Part shown: piece after piece, positions 8,481 to 16,651 of the stretch
Layout of the letters: the number at the start of each line of letters is the position of its first letter
Position numbering within the stretch: the first letter of the stretch is position 1
Assembly: GCA_900550375.1 (NCBI GenBank)
Contig: URRP01000014.1
Span: 1-51,440 of the forward strand
Length of the DNA stretch: 51,440 nucleotides
Direction: 5' to 3'
Source: an uncultured Alistipes sp.
GTDB lineage: Bacteria; Bacteroidota; Bacteroidia; Bacteroidales; Rikenellaceae
Program-made: the position numbers and the translations under genes
The notes under the pieces: model-generated
The model's input: the letters and a program-made list of their open reading frames with translations, nothing else
Told to the model about the DNA's origin: nothing
Database searches by the model: none

Positions 8481-8515
8481 AAAAACGATCCGATGCAGTG
8501 CATCGGATCGTTTTT
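8481..8515 (+). terminator. Intrinsic terminator of the ExbB-ExbD operon
   Basis: A perfect 15-bp stem (AAAAACGATCCGATG / CATCGGATCGTTTTT) with a 5-nt loop CAGTG, running straight into a T7 tract, 17 nt after the last exbD stop. It would also act against transcription arriving from the right. Confidence 0.92.
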
Positions 8516-8597
8516 TTATCTCCGTGACCGCCGGCTGCATACAAAGAAGCGGCGGCTGAAACCGCCGCTTCTTCCGAACCTGCCGATCGGCCGCCCG

Positions 8598-9901
8598 TCA
8601 GAAGAACAACGCCTGCGAATCGCTGATCACGATCAACCGGTCACCCGCCTGCATCGCCCGGGCGATCTCTTCGCCGCCCTTGGTAATGGCGCAGAGTGCC
8701 GACTCGGTGTCGTCGACCCGTTTGGCCCGTAACTTCCCGACCAGCTGGCGCGTCGCCACGCCCCGCATGGGCACCACCTCGTAGACGAGAAACAGGTCGC
8801 CGGGGCGAACGCCCATCCGGCTCCCCGCATGGATATAGCACTCCTTGATCTTCCCGCGTTTGTTGGCGGCCCCGACCTGCAAAATCTCGGTCTAGAACTT
8901 GAAATTGTAATCCAGAAAATAGGTCAGCTGACCGGCGAGCGAATTGAATGCCGCAAGATCGGCCTCTTCCGCCTTGACACCCTCGCCGACGAGATTGTAC
9001 GACCGTGTCTCCAGCTGCGTTCCGGTCGTGAGATCGTATCCGTCAGGACAAGCCGGATCGCCGACTTGAACCCCTCCTTATCAGCTTGGGTTCGGGTATG
9101 CGCGATTTTATACCCCGAAACGACTCCGGTGATTACATAACGGGCTCCCGAGCGGGCCATGGCTGCCATACGCTGCTCCTGCCACGATACAGGATCGGTC
9201 ACCGCCCCGTAGAGCACCCCCGTCCCCGACACGACGAGTCCGGGTATCGTCGTTGCATCGACCACGTCGTGACGTCCTCGATCGACACATGCATGTCCCA
9301 CGATATCGCGCAAAGCCATCATATAGGCCACTGGCACATCGCGCGTGCGGCAGAACTCCTCGACCACCAAGATTTCTTTTGTCGACTCCGCCTCGTCGAA
9401 AGTCGCACTCCGCCCCGACGTCTCCTCGCGGGGATGGAATGCCGGATCGTCCGCCGGAGGAGGCAGAGGGCGATCGGCAGGTCGATGCTGGCGGTCGCTC
9501 GTGTGAGAAGGAGCGGGACGCCCCTGCGCCGGCCGCGTGCCCTGCCCGATCGTACCCGAAGGAGTAGTTCCGTGTGTCGGCCGCGCACCCTGCCCGATCT
9601 GACCTGAGGGAGCAGTTCCGTGCGTCGGTTGTGCGCCTTGACCCACCGGCGACGTTTCCCGAACCCCGGTACGCTCCGGTTCGGACGGTTGTGCCCCGCT
9701 GCCGATCCCCGCCGGAGCCGGCGTCCCGGGAACCGCTCCAGAACCGATCGGCGCAGCGGCCGGCGCCGCTCCCGTACCGATTCGCCCTTCAGATGCGGAG
9801 GTCGTTCCGTTTCCCACAGTCGCTCCCGTGCCGATCTGGGCCGTCGACGGGGCGATCCAAGCTGCAAATGCCAGCGTAAGCAATGTTGTCGTTATCTTCA
9901 T
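8598..9901 (-). pseudogene. Disrupted secreted CsgG-like protein gene (frameshift plus amber codon)
   Basis: A signal peptide (MKITTTLLTLAFAAW... STAQ) is followed by a Gly/Pro/Thr-rich low-complexity region with repeats such as GQGARPTHGTTPSG. A domain resembling CsgG/curli-assembly lipoproteins follows (ALRDIVGHACVDRGRHDVVD, SGARYVITGVVSGYK). The reading frame is lost at about 9035-9046: one missing base after LVLTD. In the other frame the expected continuation YDLTTGTQLETRSYNLVGEG runs to FKF and an in-frame TAG (8892-8894), after which the same frame continues TEILQVGAANKRGK to a normal end at 8598. A one-base insertion and TAG to CAG would restore a ~430-residue protein. Either a decaying pseudogene or two sequence errors. 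Confidence 0.75.
9523..9642 (-). repeat. 48-nt coding repeats in the CsgG-like pseudogene
   Basis: About two and a half imperfect copies of a ~48-nt unit encode GQGAQPTHGTAPSGQI, GQGARPTHGTTPSGTI and GQGTRPAQG. The region is a flexible linker between signal peptide and folded domain, and slippage here could vary its length. Confidence 0.7.
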
Positions 9902-9967
9902 TCCAATTGAATTTTATACATTATATATAAGAAAATCGGCATTCTGCGGCGATTGCCCGAAAACCGA

Positions 9968-10564
9968 TCAGAAAAGCTCCAGCTGTCCCAATTCGTGATT
10001 GAACGTCAACCGGTGATAAGGAGTCACCCCGTAACGCCGCACGGCAAGACGGTGCTCGCGCGTGGGATAACCCTTGTTTTTCGCCCACCCGTATTGGGGA
10101 TACTCCTCTGCCAGCCGTCGCATATACTCGTCGCGATGCGTCTTTGCCAGCACCGATGCCGCCGCGATATCGGCATACTTGCCGTCGCCCTTGACGATAC
10201 ATTGATAGGGGATGTCGAGCGTCGTGCGGAAACGATTGCCGTCGATGGCGAGAAATTCGGGCTGCGTACCCAGCTCCCCGACCGCCCGACACATTCCCTC
10301 GAACGAGGCGTTGAGGATATTGATTTCGTCGATCCGCTCGGGCGTGACGGCGGCAACGGCCCACGCTATGGCCTCGCGTTCGATGATCGGGCGGAGCCGG
10401 TCGCGGTTGCGCTCGCTCATCTGCTTCGAATCGTTGAGCAGCGGATCGTGAAAATCGGGCGGCAGAATCACCGCCGCAGCGAAGACTGCACCGGCCAAAC
10501 ATCCCCGGCCCGCCTCGTCGCAGCCGGCTTCGATCCGTTCGTATTGATAACAGGTTTCGAGCAT
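9968..10564 (-). CDS. rnhB: Ribonuclease HII
   Basis: A 198-residue RNase HII that removes misincorporated ribonucleotides and RNA primers from DNA-RNA hybrids. The active site is intact: GCDEAGRGCLAGAV at residue ~14 (Asp-Glu), LAIDGNRF in the middle, and KYADIAAASVLAKTHRDEYM with the third and fourth acidic residues. The typical YGWAKNKGYPTREH follows. I start at ATG 10564 because the family begins just before this motif and because the -7 box at 10600-10607 lies between it and the longer upstream reading frame. It is divergent from the membrane protein gene at 10655. Confidence 0.95.
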   Translation of the reverse strand: MLETCYQYERIEAGCDEAGRGCLAGAVFAAAVILPPDFHDPLLNDSKQMSERNRDRLRPIIEREAIAWAVAAVTPERIDEINILNASFEGMCRAVGELGTQPEFLAIDGNRFRTTLDIPYQCIVKGDGKYADIAAASVLAKTHRDEYMRRLAEEYPQYGWAKNKGYPTREHRLAVRRYGVTPYHRLTFNHELGQLELF

Positions 10565-10599
10565 CTTCCAATCGCCCCGCAGCTGGATCTCCGGTCGAA

Positions 10600-10607
10600 C
10601 AAAGTTA
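10600..10607 (-). promoter_or_regulatory. -7 box (TAACTTTG) for rnhB
   Basis: TAACTTTG on the minus strand is an exact TAnnTTTG match and gives a leader of roughly 30 nt to the rnhB ATG. The -33 element is weak. It lies within the same ~50 bp as the promoter for the divergent gene. Confidence 0.55.
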
Positions 10608-10614
10608 CGAATTA

Positions 10615-10647
10615 TTTGCGACGATTCGCCATTTTTCGTTACTTTTG
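10615..10647 (+). promoter_or_regulatory. Promoter for the membrane protein at 10655
   Basis: TTTG (10615-10618), a 21-nt spacer and TACTTTTG (10640-10647) match the Bacteroidota consensus. The -7 box ends 7 nt before the ATG, so the transcript would be leaderless or almost so. Confidence 0.65.
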
Positions 10648-10654
10648 TCTGCAT

Positions 10655-11638
10655 ATGAAATTCGGCGATATCATCCGGCAACCGCTTCCCGTAGCGACTT
10701 TCACATTTCTCGTGGTAGTCGTCGCCGCCTTTGCGCGCGCATGGGTCACGCAACGGTTCGCCGGCGAAATTCCGGCCGTCAATGCCCCGCTGGGACACTA
10801 TACCGCAGCATTCCGCCTATCGTGGCCGCTGCTGTCGGCAGCGGTGAGCATCGTCATGCTCTTCGCCGCCGGATTCCTCATCGGCCGCAATACCGTCCGC
10901 GCCGAACTCTACACGACGCGCTGTTTTCTGGCGATGCCGCTCTTCGGCGTCGTAAGCTGCGGCGTTCTGCTGAGCTACGATTTTCTGACGCAGAGTCTCA
11001 CACTACTGCTCATGGCGCTCGCGTCGCGCAACTACTACAACAGTTTTCACCGTCATTACTGTTTCGACCGGATGTTCCGCGGATCGCTATACGTCGGGCT
11101 GATTCCGCTGATCTATGCCCCGGGCGTGGGGCTGTTGCTGCTGATTCCGCTCGTCATCCTGCTCTTCCGACGCACGCTGCGCGAAGCCGTCGTTGCCCTC
11201 GCAGGCGTTGTGCTGCCGTTATTTTTCGTCAGTTTCATCCATTGGGCCGTCGGCGGCGGATTCGACGAACCGGCGCGGCAGATCGCAGCCGCAGTCATGG
11301 CCGATTCGGGATACCACTTTTTCGGCGGAAACACACTCTTTTCGCTGATCGCATGGGGATTGATTCTTTTTCTGGTGATCTGCTCGGCCGCCAGTGTTCT
11401 GCTGGATGTTTATACGCTGCGGGCCAAACCGCGCAATATTCTTTTTTACAATTTATATGTCTTATGTGTCGTGGCCGGCATCTATTTTGTACCGGGTTCA
11501 ACAGCGGTTACACTGACCCTCGCTGCGCCGGCTGCTGCTACGCTCATACCTGTCGTGCTGACTAAATTCAACAGCCCGGTCGCATCGATGTTCTATATGG
11601 TTCTTATTTTACTGAGCCTTATTCTCGGCATGATATAG
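10655..11638 (+). CDS. Polytopic membrane protein (DUF6427-like)
   Basis: A 327-residue integral membrane protein with about nine to ten hydrophobic segments spread along its length and a short cytoplasmic start (MKFGDIIRQPLP). It has no enzymatic motif I can name. Overall size, start and spacing of helices recall the DUF6427 family of Bacteroidota membrane proteins, but that is an impression. The start is fixed by the promoter immediately upstream; a longer reading frame to the left runs antisense to rnhB and is not coding. Expressed divergently from rnhB, with the AraC-type regulator gene following after 159 bp. Function unknown. Confidence 0.85.
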   Translation: MKFGDIIRQPLPVATFTFLVVVVAAFARAWVTQRFAGEIPAVNAPLGHYTAAFRLSWPLLSAAVSIVMLFAAGFLIGRNTVRAELYTTRCFLAMPLFGVVSCGVLLSYDFLTQSLTLLLMALASRNYYNSFHRHYCFDRMFRGSLYVGLIPLIYAPGVGLLLLIPLVILLFRRTLREAVVALAGVVLPLFFVSFIHWAVGGGFDEPARQIAAAVMADSGYHFFGGNTLFSLIAWGLILFLVICSAASVLLDVYTLRAKPRNILFYNLYVLCVVAGIYFVPGSTAVTLTLAAPAAATLIPVVLTKFNSPVASMFYMVLILLSLILGMI

Positions 11639-11677
11639 GGAAATAAAAAGTCTCAATAATAGCAAATAATGATTTTT

Positions 11678-11738
11678 GTATCGTTTGGCGATACTTTTGT
11701 ACAATTCTGAATTGTATAATACAATGTTTTGTTATACA
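11678..11738 (+). promoter_or_regulatory. Palindrome array (putative operators) before the AraC gene
   Basis: Three exact inverted repeats are stacked in 61 bp: GTATCG-N5-CGATAC (11678-11694), ACAATT-CTG-AATTGT (11701-11715) and TGTATAA-N12-TTATACA (11713-11738). The second and third span the -33 region and spacer of the AraC promoter, and the first overlaps another TAnnTTTG-like box (TACTTTTG, 11692-11699). Their position suggests operator sites, perhaps autoregulatory. Confidence 0.5.
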
Positions 11739-11742
11739 TTTG
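11711..11742 (+). promoter_or_regulatory. Promoter for the AraC family gene
   Basis: TTG (11712-11714), a 20-nt spacer and TACATTTG (11735-11742) fit the Bacteroidota promoter. The start would be near 11748, giving a leader of about 50 nt before ATG 11798. Confidence 0.6.
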
Positions 11743-11797
11743 TCTTGCAAGCAAATGGAGAGCCTCTTTTTGTAGTTAGTAATTAAATTTAAATCTT

Positions 11798-12694
11798 ATG
11801 GCAAATTACGAACGCCGTAGTTCCGGTTTACCGATGATTGTGAAATTCGTTGAACATTTTCATAACGGAGTTCAATCGCACACGTTATCCCGCTATGCTA
11901 TCGGATATGTAGTACGCGGGACAAAGTACATCTATAACGGAGACAAACGGCAGACTATTTCAAAAGGGGACGTATTCTTCCTCGGAATCGGAACGCATTA
12001 CACCGAAGAGGTACCTGACGAAAGCAACACTTTCGAACAGATACTTTTCTACTACCAACCGGCCGATCTGCACAAGATTCTGATGTATCTCAACCTCACC
12101 TACGGTCTGAATATCTCTTACCACCACGCCTGTCCCGAATGTCAAGGCGCCAACGCGGTCTCGACACCGGCATGGCAGCTGTTAAAGGGATTTTTCAGCA
12201 ATACGGCCAACTACCTCCGCGGCGAAGGATTCCTACACGACGAAACGGCGGAAAACATCAAGATGACCGAATTGGTCTATCTGATCGTTTCGCACGACGA
12301 GTGCTGTCTGCGCAGCAAAATTCTCGGGAACATCGACACGGCGAAGGAGAATTTCGAGCAACTGATGTACGACCACATCTTCGACGATGTTTCGATCGAC
12401 GAACTGGCTGCACTCTGCAACCGATCGCTCACCTCCTTCAAGAAAGAGTTCAAACGGGTATTTCTCATGCCGCCCCACCAATGGTTTATCCGTCAGCGGC
12501 TCATGCACGCCCGAATGTTGCTGATCTCGACCTCGAAATCCATTTCGCAGATCGGCAGCGAGTGCGCATTTCCCAACACGTCGCATTTCATCAAACTCTT
12601 CAAGAAGGAGTACGGAATGACACCGGCAAATTATCGCAGCCGGCATAACGCCGAGCTGAAGCCCGCTCCAGAAATCACGGTGGCGAAGGTCTGA
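11798..12694 (+). CDS. AraC family transcriptional regulator
   Basis: A 298-residue AraC/XylS-type regulator. The N-terminal ~150 residues form a cupin-like ligand-binding domain (YAIGYVVRGTKYIYNGDKRQ, SKGDVFFLGIGTHYTEEV). The C-terminal ~100 residues carry the two helix-turn-helix motifs (VSIDELAALCNRSLTSFKKEFKR and SISQIGSECAFPNTSHFIKLFKK) and end in the family signature YGMTPANYR. The ligand and target genes are not evident; the adjacent polytopic membrane gene is a possible target. Several inverted repeats overlap its promoter, consistent with autoregulation. Confidence 0.93.
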   Translation: MANYERRSSGLPMIVKFVEHFHNGVQSHTLSRYAIGYVVRGTKYIYNGDKRQTISKGDVFFLGIGTHYTEEVPDESNTFEQILFYYQPADLHKILMYLNLTYGLNISYHHACPECQGANAVSTPAWQLLKGFFSNTANYLRGEGFLHDETAENIKMTELVYLIVSHDECCLRSKILGNIDTAKENFEQLMYDHIFDDVSIDELAALCNRSLTSFKKEFKRVFLMPPHQWFIRQRLMHARMLLISTSKSISQIGSECAFPNTSHFIKLFKKEYGMTPANYRSRHNAELKPAPEITVAKV

Positions 12695-12707
12695 GTCGGA
12701 TGACACA

Positions 12708-12746
12708 GCGAAACGGCCGGAAATCGATGATTTCCGGCCGTTTCGC
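12708..12746 (+). terminator. 18-bp hairpin after the AraC gene
   Basis: GCGAAACGGCCGGAAATC and its exact complement GATTTCCGGCCGTTTCGC enclose a 3-nt loop, 13 nt after the AraC stop. No T-tract follows on the plus strand, only CGTCC then an A-run, so it is a very stable hairpin that may terminate or protect the transcript end. Confidence 0.6.
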
Positions 12747-12897
12747 GTCCAAAAAAACGTTATAAACAGAGCATAAACGCCGGAATCCTGCGGGCGAAAA
12801 ACGATTTACTTATAATTATAATCTTACTCGAATTTAAAAAAATTTAATACGAATTATTATAAAACAGCATATTAATCGATAAATTCATTACAAAATA
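12747..12897. other. AT-rich intergenic segment without a gene
   Basis: Very AT-rich sequence between the AraC hairpin and the small-RNA promoter. It has no ORF worth naming. It may act as an UP-like or spacer region; nothing else is seen. Confidence 0.5.
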
Positions 12898-12929
12898 TTT
12901 GGATTATTGAAAAATCCTCTTTATTTTTG
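12898..12929 (+). promoter_or_regulatory. Orphan promoter upstream of the candidate sRNA
   Basis: TTTG (12898-12901), a 20-nt spacer and TATTTTTG (12922-12929) are a full consensus match. No ORF starts downstream on this strand before the terminator at 12982-13021. Confidence 0.75.
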
Positions 12930-12934
12930 TATTA

Positions 12935-13021
12935 CACAAAGCGGAAATCTCCGCATCTCATTAACCTAACTAACCTAACCAAGAAATCCCGAATCGCCCG
13001 ATTCCGGGATTTCTCTCTTTT
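12935..13021 (+). ncRNA. Candidate small RNA of ~87 nt
   Basis: The stretch from the predicted start (~12935) to an intrinsic terminator contains no ATG-initiated reading frame. It holds a small hairpin GCGGA-N4-TCCGC (12941-12954) and a perfect tandem duplication of TAACCTAAC (12962-12979). It ends with a terminator stem of 10 + 4 bp (AGAAATCCCG / CGGGATTTCT, inner AATC/GATT, one bulged C) followed by CTCTTTT. A consensus promoter ending in a terminator after <90 nt, with no gene, fits a free-standing sRNA. Its single-stranded TAACC repeats could be a pairing region. Identity to a known RNA family could not be tested. Confidence 0.55.
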
Positions 13022-13084
13022 CAGGCCCTCCCCGAAAGAGGGGATTCGTCGAAAGGCACAACCGGCCTGCATTTCCGAAAACAA

Positions 13085-13115
13085 CCGGCCGGAAAGAATG
13101 CATCTTTCCGGCCGG
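13085..13115 (-). terminator. Intrinsic terminator of polA
   Basis: A 12-bp perfect stem CCGGCCGGAAAG / CTTTCCGGCCGG with a 7-nt loop, 24 nt beyond the polA stop. On the minus strand it is followed by the T-rich TTGTTTTC. Confidence 0.85.
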
Positions 13116-13139
13116 ACGTACTATCAGACTGGGTTCAAA

Positions 13140-16019
13140 TCAGTGTGCGTCGAGCCAATTCTCGCCCACGCCACACTCGGCGATCAGCTTCACCTTGAGC
13201 TTCGCCGCCCGCTCCATCGCCTCGGTAACGATTTCGCGCACGCGATCCAGCTCGCTGCGCAGCGTGTCGATCACCACTTCGTCGTGCACCTGCAAAATCA
13301 TCTGCGAGCGAATTCCTTCGCGGCGGAACGCCTCGGCGATGTGCACCATCGCGATCTTCATGATGTCGGCCGCACTGCCCTGAATCGGGGCATTGACGGC
13401 ATTGCGTTCGGCCAGCCCGCGCGCCACCGCGTTACGCGACGCAATGTCGTTCAGGTAGCGCCGCCGCCCGAAGATCGTCGTCACGTAGCCCACCTCGCGC
13501 GCCTTCTCCACCACATGCTCCATATACTCCTTCACCTTAGGGTAGGAGGCGAAATAGCCCTCTATGATCTCTTTGGCCTCCTTGCGCGGGATGTCGAGCC
13601 GCTGACTCAGCCCGAAGGCCGAAATGCCGTAGATGATGCCGAAATTGGCCGTCTTGGCCTTACGCCGTTCGTCGCCCGTCACGGCGTCGAGCGATTTTCC
13701 GAAGAGCCGCGCGGCGGTCGCAGCGTGAATGTCCTCGCCGTGCTCGAAGGCGGAAATCAGTGCCTCGTCGCCGCTCAGATGCGCCATCAGACGCAATTCG
13801 ACCTGACTGTAATCGGCCGACAGCAGCACGTGGTCGGCATCCGACGGGATGAAGGCACGTCGGATGGGCCGGCCCAGCTCGTCGCGGATCGGAATGTTCT
13901 GTAAGTTGGGATTGGTCGACGAAAGACGTCCGGTAGCCGTCACGGCCTGATTGAACGAGGTGTGGATCTTCCCCGTGCGGCGGTTGACCAGCTGCGGCAG
14001 CGCCTCGACATAGGTCGAGAGGAGCTTCTTCACGCCGCGGTATTCAAGAATCAGGTCGATGATGCGATGCTTGTGGGCGAACGACTGCAAGTACTCCTCG
14101 TCGGTACAGAACTGCTTGGTGCGCGTCATCTTGGGTTTCTCGGCGATGCGCATCTTGGCGAAGAGCACCTCGCCCAGCTGCCGCGTGGAGTTGATGTTGA
14201 GCGATGCCTCGCCCGCTTCGCTGCGGATGTCGGCTTCGAGCTGCGCCATGCGGCGGTTCAACTCGACGGCATAGCGCGCCAACGCGTCGCTGTCGATGCG
14301 CACGCCGGCCATTTCGATGTCGGCCAGCACCTCGATCATCGGCTCCTCGATGTCGAAATAGAGATCGTGCAGCCCCGCCTCCTCGATCTGGGGAAGCAGC
14401 GCCAGCTTGAGCCTCAGCGTCACGTCGGCGTCCTCGGCCGCATACTCGGCCACACGCTCGACGCCCACCAGATCCATCGTCAGCTGACGCGGGCCGCGCC
14501 CGATAAGCGTCTCGATCTCGATAGGCTTGTAGTTGAGATATTTGGCCGCCAGCGCATTCATATTGTGGCGCGACTCGGGATCGAGCAGATAGTGGAGAAT
14601 CATCGTATCGTACTTCGGTCCACGCACGGCAAGACCGATACGCCGCAGCACGATCAGGTCGAACTTGATGTTCTGGCCGATTTTGGCGATCGTCTCGTCC
14701 TCGAAGAGCGGACGCAGCAATTCGACATACTCCGGCGTCGTGCGCTCGTCGCAGGGCACGTACCACGCCTCGTGCGGCACGACGGCAAACGACATTCCGA
14801 CGATACGGTCGTTATAGAGATCGAAACCGGTGGTCTCCGTATCGAAACAGAACTCCTTGTACCGCCGAATTTCGGCGATCATCGCCCGCAGCTCGTCGGC
14901 CGTGCGGACGATTCGGTAGTCGTGGGGCGTCGTCTGTGCGCTCTCCATCTCGGGTTCGGCGGGCATCGCATCCGTTTCACCAACGTTCTGCTCGACCGGA
15001 ACGGACTCCGCAGCAGCGGGTGCCTCTTCCATCGGCGCAAAGAGATCGCCCTGTCCGACCAGCGCCGCCTTCTTCGCGGCGGCCGATTTGGCGCGCGCCA
15101 TCTCGGCCAGTTGACGCTGCGGATCCTGCCGAGGCGCATCGGTCTCCTCCATCGGCGCCACATTTTGCAGGTCGCGCAGGAACATCGTGAAATCCAGCTC
15201 GGCGAAGAGCGCACGCAGTTCGTCCAGATTGGGCGGACACATCGTCAGCTCCTCGGGGCGGAATTCGATCGGCACATCCAGCCGGATCGTCGTGAGCGTC
15301 TTGGCCAGCAGCAATTTGTCGCCCCACGCAGCGATGCTCTCTCCCTGCTTGCCCTTGATCCGATCCACGTTGGCCAGAATATTTTCGACCGTACCCCACG
15401 TCTGTACCAGCTTGCAGGCGCCCTTCTCACCGATGCCCGGCACACCGGGGATATTGTCCGAAGCATCGCCCCACAAAGCCAGCACGTCGCGCACGAGCGT
15501 CGGATCGTCGAACCCGTAGTGTTCGCGGATGGCAGCACAGTCGACGATCTCGATGCCGTCGCCTTTCTGCTTGTAGAGTTTGCAGCACGCGCGCACGAGC
15601 TGCCCGTAATCCTTGTCGGGCGTTACCATAAAGACCTCGTATCCCTCGGCCGCCGCCTTCTGCGACAGGGTACCGATCACGTCGTCGGCCTCGAACCCCT
15701 CGACTTCGAGCACCGGCACGCACATCGCATCCAGAATCCGCTTGACGTAGGGGATCGAGAGGGTGATGTCCTCCGGCGTTGCGGGGCGGTTAGCCTTGTA
15801 TTCGGAGTACAGTTCACGGCGGAAACTGCCGCCCTTAGGGTCGAAAGCGACGCCCAGCAGATCGGGGTTCTCGCGTTTGAGAATGTCGCGCAGGAACTTC
15901 ACGAAGCCGAAAACGACCGACGTATTCATCCCCGTGCGGTTGCGCATCGGCCGCGTCAAAAACGCATAATAGTATTTGTAGATCAGTGCATAGGCATCGA
16001 CCAGAAACAATTTCTTCAT
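13140..16019 (-). CDS. polA: DNA polymerase I
   Basis: A 959-residue family A polymerase for Okazaki-fragment maturation and repair. The N-terminal ~290 residues are the 5'-3' nuclease (FLVDAYALIYKYYYAF, GVAFDPKGGSFRRELYSEYK, PDKDYGQLV). An Ala/Pro/Glu-rich linker of about 80 residues leads to a 3'-5' exonuclease domain that keeps its catalytic motifs: FDTETTGF (~391), GQNIKFDLIVL and YAAEDADVT, so proofreading should be active. The polymerase domain has motif A SADYSQVELRL (~731), the O-helix KTANFGIIYG (~786) and motif C QVHDEVV (~908). ATG 16019 is chosen because homologues start at MKKLFLVDAYALIY. Last gene of a kbl-lrp-queD-polA minus-strand group. Confidence 0.97.
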   Translation of the reverse strand: MKKLFLVDAYALIYKYYYAFLTRPMRNRTGMNTSVVFGFVKFLRDILKRENPDLLGVAFDPKGGSFRRELYSEYKANRPATPEDITLSIPYVKRILDAMCVPVLEVEGFEADDVIGTLSQKAAAEGYEVFMVTPDKDYGQLVRACCKLYKQKGDGIEIVDCAAIREHYGFDDPTLVRDVLALWGDASDNIPGVPGIGEKGACKLVQTWGTVENILANVDRIKGKQGESIAAWGDKLLLAKTLTTIRLDVPIEFRPEELTMCPPNLDELRALFAELDFTMFLRDLQNVAPMEETDAPRQDPQRQLAEMARAKSAAAKKAALVGQGDLFAPMEEAPAAAESVPVEQNVGETDAMPAEPEMESAQTTPHDYRIVRTADELRAMIAEIRRYKEFCFDTETTGFDLYNDRIVGMSFAVVPHEAWYVPCDERTTPEYVELLRPLFEDETIAKIGQNIKFDLIVLRRIGLAVRGPKYDTMILHYLLDPESRHNMNALAAKYLNYKPIEIETLIGRGPRQLTMDLVGVERVAEYAAEDADVTLRLKLALLPQIEEAGLHDLYFDIEEPMIEVLADIEMAGVRIDSDALARYAVELNRRMAQLEADIRSEAGEASLNINSTRQLGEVLFAKMRIAEKPKMTRTKQFCTDEEYLQSFAHKHRIIDLILEYRGVKKLLSTYVEALPQLVNRRTGKIHTSFNQAVTATGRLSSTNPNLQNIPIRDELGRPIRRAFIPSDADHVLLSADYSQVELRLMAHLSGDEALISAFEHGEDIHAATAARLFGKSLDAVTGDERRKAKTANFGIIYGISAFGLSQRLDIPRKEAKEIIEGYFASYPKVKEYMEHVVEKAREVGYVTTIFGRRRYLNDIASRNAVARGLAERNAVNAPIQGSAADIMKIAMVHIAEAFRREGIRSQMILQVHDEVVIDTLRSELDRVREIVTEAMERAAKLKVKLIAECGVGENWLDAH

Positions 16020-16081
16020 GAATATTCGATTTGTGACGCCGCCGTCCGGTCGAACGCAAGTTCGATCGATGGCCGGCACCG

Positions 16082-16534
16082 TTAGTAATTGTCGTCGGCG
16101 ACCCACTCGGCATAAGAGGTGGCCGTTTCGTGGAGCCGGAGCGCATAGAGTTCCACCCCTTCGGGCAGCCGTCGGGCGATACGTACGGCGAAATCGGCGA
16201 GCATATTCTCGCACGTAGGCTGGTAATCGACCCGCACGACCCGTTCGAACCGAGCACCGAACGCCGCGCCGAGCGCTTCGTTGTCGGGCGTGCGGCGCAT
16301 CACGAAAGCGTGGTCGAGGCGCTGCACCACCTCTTCGCTCACGATCTGCTTGAGCTGTCCGAAATCCATCACCATCCCCAGCTTGGGATTTCGCTCGTCA
16401 CAGACCGGTACGCCCCGCACGGTCACGAAAAGCCGGTACGAATGGCCGTGGATTTCGCGGCACGCACCGTCGTAGCCTTCGAGCAGATGGGCAGCCTCGA
16501 ACGAGAACTCCTTGGTAAGTCTTATCTTCGTCAT
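16082..16534 (-). CDS. queD: 6-carboxytetrahydropterin synthase QueD family protein
   Basis: A 150-residue 6-pyruvoyl-tetrahydropterin synthase / QueD homologue, converting dihydroneopterin triphosphate to 6-carboxy-tetrahydropterin in queuosine synthesis. Zn ligands are visible: FSFEAAHLLEG (first His) and REIHGHSY (HxH), with the catalytic Cys in GACREIHGHSY. LDHAFV and PTCENMLADF supply the remaining conserved residues. ATG 16534 is supported by a Shine-Dalgarno-like GAAAGGAG about 8 nt upstream, unusual in this genome. It lies 62 nt upstream of polA and 117 nt downstream of the lrp-like gene. QueD versus PTPS activity cannot be separated by reading alone. Confidence 0.9.
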   Translation of the reverse strand: MTKIRLTKEFSFEAAHLLEGYDGACREIHGHSYRLFVTVRGVPVCDERNPKLGMVMDFGQLKQIVSEEVVQRLDHAFVMRRTPDNEALGAAFGARFERVVRVDYQPTCENMLADFAVRIARRLPEGVELYALRLHETATSYAEWVADDNY

Positions 16535-16651
16535 TGCATTTCTCCTTTCATAAAGCGAGCCGGAATGAGAGATCATTTCGGCCCGTTCGATCGCATTGTC
16601 ATCCCGAAACAAACGGGATCGTTCGTTTCGAACCTTTGCAACGTTCTGAGG

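Noticed and set aside
9523..9642. Repeats in the CsgG-like pseudogene as a CRISPR array
   Set aside because: The units are contiguous coding repeats without spacers, encoding a Gly/Pro/Thr linker.
9953..10654. Long N-terminal extension of the membrane protein gene
   Set aside because: It is antisense to rnhB and a promoter lies just before ATG 10655.
10565..10798. 78-residue N-terminal extension of RNase HII
   Set aside because: It would overlap the divergent gene and its promoter, and RNase HII proteins start shortly before the DEAGRG motif.
13962..16085. Open frame of ~700 codons antisense to polA on the plus strand
   Set aside because: It mirrors polA codons in a GC-rich gene and is rich in His/Arg/Leu; no family is recognisable and it has no promoter.
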